NCBI GenBank assembly: GCA_963995505.1
Contig: OZ023183.1
Coordinates: forward strand, 14,256,671-14,320,670
Source: Hypericum androsaemum
Taxonomy: Eukaryota > Streptophyta > Magnoliopsida > Malpighiales > Hypericaceae
DNA length: 64,000 nt
Reading direction: 5' to 3'
Shown here piece after piece: positions 56,630 through 64,000 of the stretch. A model generated the notes under the pieces. It saw only the letters and a list, made by a program, of their open reading frames with translations. It was not told where the DNA came from and ran no database searches. Both the position numbers and the translations under genes were made by a program. Numbering within the stretch: the stretch's first letter is position 1; each line of letters starts with the position of its first letter.

Positions 56630-57280
56630 TTCGTGATGCCCCCCGTCTAAGGATCAGCCCCGATGAATCCCCAAGGCGTGAGCGCAATCTTCGCAATACC
56701 GAGTTGGATGATTTGAGGAGACAAGTGCAACAACTTCAGCAACATCTTGAACGTTGCAAACCTTTAAAACATGATGATTTATGTCATGATTCAGAGGATG
56801 GTGATCAAATAGAAGAAGAGATAGATAATCCTTTCAATCGAAGACGCAATCCGAGATCACATGGTCCACGTGATTGTAGATCTCAGCAATACTTCAACAC
56901 CAACTTTGATATTCCACAGTTTGAAGGAAGAATGCACCCCGAGGAGTTCATGGGCTGGTTATATTACGTGGAAATGATTTTTGAATATTATAAGACTCTT
57001 GAAGATCGAAAGGTGAAGCTAGTGGCCATCAAGTTCACGAAATATGCATCAATGATAAAATCTAAAGAAGCAGCGTGCTCTTGAAGAAATATTTGAATCG
57101 TGAAGTGGGAGAAAATGAAGAAGGTGCTCAAGAGAAAGTTCTTACCGGTTAATTACCAGCAAGATAATTCTTTGAAGATTCGCAACTTTAAGAAAAGTGA
57201 GCGAACCATTGAAGACTTCACTATTACATTTAAATACCCTATGATGATGTGTGAAGTTGAGGAGCCAAAGCCATATTAGA
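56630..57280 (+). pseudogene. Gag of the deleted Gypsy element
   Basis: A coiled-coil-like segment LDDLRRQVQQLQQHLERC is followed by the gag core FDIPQFEGRMHPEEFMGWL and VKLVAIKFTKYASM (to 57080). After a stop comes WEKMKKVLKRKFLPVNYQQD, characteristic of Gypsy gag. No zinc knuckle remains. Confidence 0.8.
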
Positions 57281-57901
57281 CTTAACATGATGAAGAAGAA
57301 GATAATTTCATTAAAGAGGTGGATCCAAAATATGACGAGGTGGAAAAGATGAAGAAGAAGATTGGTTGCGACCTGATATTTTTCACACCAGGTGCACTTC
57401 CGATGAAAAGGTATGCAATATTAATATTGATGGAGGAAGTTGCGAAAATACTCTTTAAATTTAGTTTGATACAGCTTTGGAGGAATCTAAGGATGCTTAC
57501 AATCTTGTGATGATGGAGGTAAATGAGGGGGCAAAAGAGATTCAAACCATAATGTTGCTCATTTTTCAAGAATTTGAAGACATTGTTCCAAGTGAAATCC
57601 TTCCAGATCTTCAACCTATGAGGGGCGTCCAACATACCATTAATTTTGTTCACGTGGCATCAACTCAAAATAAATCTTTGGATGTGACTCGTATTTCAAC
57701 TATTTGTCGGAGAAATGCCGAAGCCAAAGTCAAGAAAAAGAAAATGGATGAGCATCGCAAGCCAGTAACTTTTACATAAGGAGATTTTGTTTGGATTCAT
57801 CTTCATAAGGATTACATTGCTAGAGGACGTCGTCGTAAACTTAAATCACAAGCAAATGATGTAGAGAACTCGAGGACGAGTTCCAATGCAGCGGAAGCGA
57901 A
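57281..57901 (+). pseudogene. Fused pol fragments of the deleted Gypsy element
   Basis: FQEFEDIVPSEILPDLQPMR plus VQHTINFV is the segment just before Gypsy RT. It is followed within about 60 nt by KKKMDEHRKPVTF, then a stop, then GDFVWIHLHKDY and RRRKLKSQ, the integrase C-terminal tail. RT, RNase H and the integrase core are deleted between them. Confidence 0.75.
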
Positions 57902-58548
57902 TGATCCAGAATGGTCCAACAGGAAGTCCGATTTTGAACATCAAAAACTATTAATTGACAATGAATCAGAACACGAGCCATATACAGCTGGAAAACTCTA
58001 ATTGTCTAATTGCAAACGCATCAAACGGTTTATCATTTGGATTTCTCTAGAAAAAGTTATGTCCGATTTTCCACAAGTGGACATATTCATCTGAAAATCT
58101 GTCAAGTTCATGTAGTTTGTTCATTTGACATTCTTGGTTTAATTTAAGTTACATGCATGCATTGTAGGAGTCTTATGCATGAATTTTTCCTGGTCAATGA
58201 ATGATTTTATGTATTCAATATAGTTAGAAGGTGTGGAGTTATGTAGTGTCATTATTAGACCATGTTTGGGTTCTTATAAATAGCCTCACACTTATAATGT
58301 TTATCATCTTGAAAAATAAAGAAAATAGTTATCTATAAGTCTTTAGACTTGTTTTAGAAGAATGATTTCTTCTACTTATCCTCTTAGCCTATAGGTGAAT
58401 TCTTTTAGGTCACGAGTGCTCAAAACTCGATGAATTTCTTCGAGTGTAGAGTGTTTACCCGACCTCGTTAGTAGATTGCATGGAGTGAAGGTTCTATCCT
58501 GAGTGTGCTCTTGTGTTCCCTCCTCGCGTCTCCATCTTACCGGTATCA
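57902..58548 (+). repeat. Right LTR of the deleted Gypsy element
   Basis: Pairs with 55969-56620. Confidence 0.88.
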
Positions 58549-58853
58549 ACTATTCATCCCATGTGGTACCATGGTTCACCTAGTAACACCACTCATTATA
58601 CTAAAGCGGCGATCAAAGAGAGGTTTATTAATTGTAGTTCGTTGTTTTTTTTTTGTAGTTCATTAGTTTATCCACTAGTTAATAGATTAAAAGAAACAAA
58701 TTAGAGCATTATCATTAAGTACTGAAGATTACAATAACCATGAAACATGTGATAACACTTCTTGGGCAATCATCAAAGTAGCGTCAGTGGTAATGACAGT
58801 GACGGAGGACGACGGACTCCACCGTGAGTGTTAAAAAAAAGTTAACCTAGGAT
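58549..58853. repeat. D block, unit with PKS copy B, last part
   Basis: Homologous to 30910-31170. A 28-bp segment of the PKS 3' coding end (CGGAGGACGACGGACTCCAC) is repeated at about 58802, outside the gene, besides its normal position at about 58872. Confidence 0.8.
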
Positions 58854-61527
58854 TCACGCAATAGGCACACTGCGGAGGACGACGGATTCCACCGTGAGAC
58901 CTGGGCCCATCCCAAGGAGAACACCGTACTCCTTACCGTCTCCGCTGGTCGCCTTCTTCTCCTCCTTGGCTCTTTTCCTCAACTCGTCAAGGATGAAAAG
59001 TACACAAGGCGACCCCATGTTCCCGTACTCGCTCAGGACATGCCTCGTCGCTACAAGGTTCTCGTCTTTCAAACCCAAGTTCTAGGCGACCGAATCGAGG
59101 ATCTTGCGGCCTCCGGGGTGGACGGAATAGAACAAGGAATTCAAATCATCAATCCCTAGCGGATTAAATGCCTCTCGGAGTATAGCCTCCATGTTCTTGC
59201 CGAACAGACGAGCGACGTCCTCCCTGAGGAAGTAGCTCATCCCCATATTGATAAAATGGGATGTTATGGCCCCGTCGGATCCCAGGACAATGTTCTGGTT
59301 GGCGGCGATCATCTCGAACACGGGACGCTCCTCCGGTACGTTTGGGTTGGCTCCAACGATCAAAGCGGCCGCGCCATCCGCGAACATGGCCTGACCCACT
59401 AGGACATCCAAGTGTTTATCATTAGGCCCGTGGAAGATCATGGCCTTGTTCTCGGCGCAGATGGCGAGGACACGCGCACCCTTGTTGTTCTCGGCTAGGT
59501 CCTTGGCGACACGGAGGGCCGTCCCGCCGGCGAAGCAGCCCTGGCAGTAGAGCATCAGGCGCTTGACATTCGGGTTCAGGCCGAGGAGCTTGGTGATGGC
59601 GTAGTCGGCTCCAGGCATCATGAACCCGGAGCTAGTGACGAATACGATGTGGGTAATCTCGGACACGGGTTGGCCCCATTCTCCGATGGCCACCAGAGCC
59701 GCCTCTTTCGCCAGGTTGGGTACAACGGTTTCGCAGATATTCTGACGAGAGTCCATTGATGGTGCTCCGTAGGTTAAAAGGCCTTCATTCTTTTTAAGGA
59801 TGTCTTCAGTAAGGTAAAAGTGCCTCTTCCTAATAGCGGTTTCGAATATTAGGATTTCAGAATTTCGTGAATTTACATAATGTCCGAGAAAGTTATCTTT
59901 CTTTCTTGGTAGAAGGCAAAACTGCGCCATAAGGTTATAGGAAACACGAACTAGTCCGGCTCGTATTCATGTCGTACGCGTTTTGCATTTCGTCCTGAAT
60001 TTTTTTCGGAAACTACCTTGTATTCTGTATCCTCATTCAAGTTGGATAATATATTTCAATTGTAATAAAAATTTCATCTAACAATATTTAATATTTTACA
60101 ATCATGTATTCTTTTGATTAACTAAACTAACTTTGGTATTTGTTGATTTTTCGGCAAAACCTTTTTCACCCTTCGAAAATGCACAAGCGACCACGTTTTA
60201 AAGAAAAGGCTTGGCTGCTGTTGCATTTCCCAGTCCATGGAAGGGACACCTTTTTCTCTCCTTTTCCGAATGCATATTTGTACTGTAGAACCCTTCTACT
60301 TCTAAATTCATTGACCCTAAATTATAACATCCCTAAATGATAAAAAAATCTTTTTTTAAGTTAGGAATCAATATTGAAATTTAATATATTTTTGTATAAT
60401 TAAATATATTTTTTACAGTATATTTTAAGATAATAGTTTGTGCTGAACTTGCTTATTTGATAAATTTATACATCATCTTTCATCTTCTGAATTTTCTTAA
60501 AATAGTTCATCTATTTGTCTTCTTTAGTAACAAAAATATTTCGAAAGTAGCATTTGTAGACAAAATAATTTTATGGTGCATAGATATCTAATTGCCAAAT
60601 ATTAAATTTTAATTTTTTCAAGCTAAAAACATAAACTTCTCTTATGTCATAATCTCTCAAATATTTTTTTATCCTAATCATCACTTTAGAGTGGTTGGTA
60701 ATTGAATTAGCTTTCTAATAACAGTGATTGTGAAATTAAATATATGATACATTGGATATACAATTTTAAATTTAGGTCCCTTACGTGTTAGTATCATGTG
60801 CATTAAATTGCATTAAGACAGTAGAGCATGCAACATATCCAGAAAACCAAGCACTCATACCATGATGCTGTAGTAACAAAAATATTGGACAGATGTAATT
60901 AGAAAATGTTTAGAAGTCCCCACATATTTCTGAAATATACACCCCTTGTACCTGAGTTGTTTCCGTTACAATTTTTATATCTAACTCAAAAATTTTAAGA
61001 TAACAAGTATGTAAAATTTTTACATTTATAAACAAGTCTTCGCTCTTACAACTAACAATTTGTTAATTATAATACAATCCCTCAAACAAACTCCATTCGG
61101 TCGAACTATGCACGAACTTTAAGTTCGCTAAAATCAAGTGAAACATGGGTCATGTGCAAGACAACGTGCCACGAAATCAATGCACCAGGCTACTATGTTA
61201 GAATCATCATATTTAACCCAAAATATTAAAGTAATGGGCGAATTTTTTACACTTATAAATACATTGCGATTCTTGCAAATAGTATTGTGATAATCTCAAC
61301 ATCGATGGTAAAATTCCACACTAACTGGTAAAGAGAGGACATTGGAAAGATCACTCACATATGCGTTTGAGTTTCTCCTTTAAGCCGACCATGTGTTCGC
61401 TGTTTGTGACCCTGAAGTAGAAATCTGGGTATTCTTCCTGAAGGATATAGTGAGGCGGGTTGGCTGTACCTATAGCTAGGATTTGAGCATTTCCCCGGCT
61501 TTGGTCTGTAACAAGTACTGGAGCCAT
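58854..61527 (-). pseudogene. Type III polyketide synthase pseudogene, copy B (benzophenone/biphenyl-synthase-like)
   Basis: Same two-exon design as copy A. Exon 1 (61359-61527) encodes [20 protein letters not shown] to LKEKLKRI, with donor GTGAGT. Exon 2 (58854 to about 59842) is open for about 250 codons with Cys164 (YCQGCFAGG), His303 (SVHPGG) and Asn336 (SEYGNM) equivalents. Active-site differences by alfalfa CHS numbering: 194 Lys and 197 Ile (Thr in copy A), 256 Ser (Phe in A), 265 Tyr, 338 Gly. Lesions: relative to copy A, 27 bp are missing at 59840/59841. They contained the splice acceptor TATGCAG and the first codons of exon 2. A GAG-to-TAG stop also occurs at SVA-stop-NLG (59082-59084). 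The C-terminus (RSVPIA) matches copy A. The intron carries a TRIM relic but lacks the LINE and microsatellite of copy A. Confidence 0.93.
60965..61320 (-). mobile_element. Degenerate TRIM relic in PKS copy B intron
   Basis: Orthologous in position and sequence to 33830-34140 (shared GAACTTTAAGTTCGCTAAA, TGAAACATGGGTC and CTACTATGTTAGAATC). Confidence 0.7.
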
Positions 61528-61632
61528 TTGAGAAAAGCTTCGGGTTTGTGCTAACGTAATACAAGGAAATGTACTAAAGAGGTATTGAAGAATCTGCAAG
61601 CTCGGGGGTGTTTTTCGAAATTGGGATTTGGC

Positions 61633-61642
61633 TATATTTATA
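61633..61642 (-). promoter_or_regulatory. TATA box of PKS copy B
   Basis: Minus-strand TATAAATATA about 106 nt upstream of the ATG, in the context conserved with 34441-34450. Confidence 0.65.
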
Positions 61643-62157
61643 GAATGGGACTTCGGAAGTAGGCGATAAGAGTTTAGCGTGATCCAATGAACCGATTGTT
61701 ATAGTATTTGAGCATTGATTAACTCGACTAGTTCATGTTCTAAACTGAATTTGACTAAAAAAGTAATGCTATTCTTGTATCTATTGGCATTTCCACCAAA
61801 TGCAGTGTGATTTTTAAAAAAATCTTACAAAAAAAATCAAAAGCAACAATTTATTCGAAGAAAGAATCGAAGCATCATCTTTACAAAATCAACTTTTCTA
61901 GAAAATTTGGTATTTGATTTTAGGTTTAATAATAAGTATAATATGATTCTAATATTTTCTTAAAAAAGGGATAGAATTCAACTAAGATCTTATAAATCTA
62001 GATCAATTATCCTTAAAAAAAACCAAAGGATCGAAGTCTAGACATAATTAAAGTCAACGAATCTTGAATCTTTCAGATCTATATAGGAATGGACTTTTAA
62101 AATCCTGATCTAATTATAATCCCTAAACTCAATTATACATACCTCCGCCTCATATCC

Positions 62158-62163
62158 CACGTG
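62158..62163. promoter_or_regulatory. G-box (CACGTG) upstream of PKS copy B
   Basis: Conserved with 34948-34953 in the shared context TCCCACGTGCTTTTCG. Confidence 0.45.
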
Positions 62164-62264
62164 CTTTTCGTCAAGGACAAATTGATTCTTATATGAAAAT
62201 ATGTGTATCCGACCAAGTACTAATTTTCCTAATATTTTTTAAAACTACGACCTCACATGTCGGA

Positions 62265-62790
62265 CGAAGTTAATTTTTTTCTTCGCATAAATTTTGGATA
62301 TCTATATATAAAATTCAAAAAATTATGCGAAATTAAAAAAATTAACACATTTAGATAAGCTAGTACCAATTTATCACCATTTTACATTTTTTTAAAAAAA
62401 TTAGGGGGTTGGGGAGGGCAACGTGATAGCCACTCAGGTGGAGACGACCCACTAATACTCGTCTCCCTGTTTTTTATTTTTTAAAATAAGCTATCATTTT
62501 CGGAAAATACGTTAATTTGTACCCATTTGTAATATTTTAGCAATTTTTACCCAAAATAGGAAAAAATCCTAACTGCGATCCATAACTTTTTTTAATCAGG
62601 AGTTTGTGTATTCCCTGATGAACTGATTAGAAATATTTACCATTTCTGATAACCTCGAATTAGCCAAAACGAAGGGGGAATTGATAGTGCTTAATTTAAA
62701 ATAACCTGATCGGAGAGGAGTATATAATGTCACAGTTGCTAGTTTACAATGATCGATATTTCACTGTCTAGATTACAATAGTGGGTGGAG
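62265..62790. repeat. U block, copy 4
   Basis: Homologous to 26740-27300 and 35025-35590 up to GTCTAGATTACAATAGTGGG, where a LINE ORF1 sequence takes over. A degenerate hairpin is present at about 62280-62330. It marks the start of a further unit beyond PKS copy B. Confidence 0.85.
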
Positions 62791-64000
62791 TCCATGGTCT
62801 ACGCACTCAGGGGTCTCTCTTTTCGTTGCCCGTCTCGACGGGTGCGGAGTTTGACCCCGTAAACAGGGGAATTCCAGTGGCTATCTCGATGCTTGGCTTG
62901 CAATCTTCTATGCCGAACACAATCACCAGCCCGCTAGTAGCCCCGTTGAGCAGCCATACGGAGATTTACGGGTCGACGGTGTCGACGATATGCCCTACTT
63001 CGGGACCGCTCGCTTTGGGGTCTTCCCTTAATCTTTCCGCTTTGGCGGATAGGGTTGACCCCGTTACCAGGGAAGCACCGCTCTCTATTTCGGAATCGTG
63101 CACTGCTTTGTCTAATTCTTTGGTCATATACTCTTCCAGTTCTGCTGCTCAGGTCTCGGACGCTATTGGTGCCGGTGTGATGAACCAACAAAGCAATACG
63201 AACTCCACTCAACAAGTCCTGATTACGGCTCCTCCCAAATCTACAGCCGCCAAGGATTTGGGCTTACATGGATGGTCTCGCATAGATATGAGTAGCAACA
63301 CAACGACTGGTTCTGTTTTGACCTCAAATGATGTTCAAACCTAAGCCGTGGGAGGCGTCCACGGTCTACCTGTGCAGGAGTCCCTCTCGCTGTTCCCCGT
63401 CGAGGGGACTGAGATTGACCCCGTGGTTAGGGGAGTCTCTGACCCTTCTCATGAAACGCTTGAGCCCGCTGTACTTATTGACGAGTTTGTGCGAAAATGT
63501 ACTCATTTGAATTTGTCGCAGGAGGTGCTAGCGGCAGTGTTAAAGGCTTATAAGTGTCAACCCTCTCCAGCTTCGGAAACAAACCACAATGGAGATGCTG
63601 TGATTACTCCGGTAATACAGCCGTGTTTACCGGAGGCGCTGCGGGCAGGTCAGCCAATTCCCTCGGACCAGGCTGCCACGGCTTCTGCTCAGTCCCCCCC
63701 GGTAGCTGGGCAACTTTCCTATGCTGCCCTAGCACAATCCCAGCCCGGGGGTTGGATCTATAACGGTAATTGTCCTGATCCCGTCTTTAAGGGTGATCGT
63801 TTTGCTTTGGTTCTTGGCAAGAAAAGATCAGCTATATGCGCTAGTTTTGGAAAGCGAGCCCTTATTGGTAGATTGGTTATTCCAAAAGGTACTAAACCAT
63901 ATTCCTCATCTGATTTGCGAGGTGACATTGCCAAGACATGACCGGTTTCTGGTTGGAGTATGCTTTGGGCATGGGTTATTACTGCTTTGGCTTCCGGACG
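62785..64000 (+). pseudogene. LINE ORF1-type N-terminal region with DUF4283 domain, truncated by window edge
   Basis: Two ORFs (62781-63344, 63348-63941) each start with GGVHGL and a QxSLxxxPV block. A three-fold motif, EFDPVNRGIP, RVDPVTREAP and EIDPVVRGVS, suggests internal duplication. The second ORF leads into SYAALAQSQ and FALVLGKKRSAICASFGKRA, then LIGRLVIPKGTKPYSSSDLR, a DUF4283-type domain found in plant LINE ORF1 and related retroelement proteins. A TGA replaces the expected Trp codon after DIAKT. A one-base shift then breaks the following segment (MGYYCFGFR is in another frame). It continues off the right edge. It could be the N-terminal counterpart of the protein at 11682-12953. 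Confidence 0.65.

Larger units (their letters stand above)
55969..58548 (+). mobile_element. Ty3/Gypsy element with large internal deletion
   Basis: LTRs of about 650 bp at 55969-56620 and 57902-58548, TGATCCAGAATGG...TATCA. The near-perfect flanking duplication ACTAC/ACTAT (55964-55968 and 58549-58553) is confirmed by the uninterrupted paralogous site near 30910. The interior is only about 1.3 kb: gag, the start of RT, then a jump to the C-terminal end of integrase. The element is dead. Confidence 0.9.

Noticed and set aside
31171..61527. Calling the PKS copies chalcone synthase
   Set aside because: Positions equivalent to 256, 265 and 338 differ from CHS, and the overall motifs look closer to benzophenone/biphenyl synthases. 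The exact activity cannot be assigned from sequence.

Overview
This is nuclear DNA from a flowering plant, almost certainly a eudicot. It is AT-rich with GC-rich coding islands and is dominated by plant retrotransposons (Copia, Gypsy, TRIM, a Cassandra element with 5S rRNA in its LTRs, LINE fragments). The few cellular genes are phenolic-metabolism families: a CoA ligase, COMT-type O-methyltransferases and type III polyketide synthases. The polyketide synthase copies resemble the benzophenone/biphenyl synthase group (Hypericum/Clusiaceae, Rosaceae) more than ordinary chalcone synthase. That is a hint about lineage, not an identification.

Layout. 0-2 kb: the only intact cellular gene, a clade-VI acyl-activating enzyme on the minus strand. 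3-9 kb: a small TRIM, a truncated LINE-like retroposon, a decayed Copia element, a second TRIM and a possible SINE. 10-11 kb: O-methyltransferase pseudogene 1. 11.4-13.5 kb: a LINE ORF1-type retroposon (minus) and a long-TIR MITE. 14.1-19.5 kb: a Copia element whose 5' leader holds a Cassandra TRIM. 19.6-20.1 kb: a LINE RNase H remnant. 20.8-24.4 kb: a Copia element that has lost its reverse transcriptase. It directly abuts O-methyltransferase pseudogene 2 (24.4-25.6 kb).

26.7 kb to the end is a degraded tandem array. Its unit is an upstream block (U), a spacer block (D) and a type III PKS gene on the minus strand. Unit 1 carries PKS copy A (31.2-34.4 kb). A middle unit (39.3-40.8 kb) has lost its PKS. 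A later unit carries PKS copy B (58.9-61.5 kb) but is stretched by four nested insertions: an ORF1-only retroposon, an 8.4-kb Gypsy element, a 3.1-kb non-autonomous LTR element with unrecognised ORFs, and a 2.6-kb deleted Gypsy element. A further U block begins at 62.3 kb, so the array probably continues to the right. Three Mutator-type elements with 9-bp target duplications lie in the array, and paralogous units provide matching empty sites.

Biology. CoA ligase, type III PKS and O-methyltransferase are the three steps needed to activate an acid, extend it to an aromatic polyketide and methylate the product. Here only the ligase looks functional. Both PKS copies and both O-methyltransferases carry disabling lesions. 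The window reads as the decayed edge of a phenolic or acylphloroglucinol/benzophenone-type gene neighbourhood, or as chance co-location of expanded families. The sequence alone cannot separate these.
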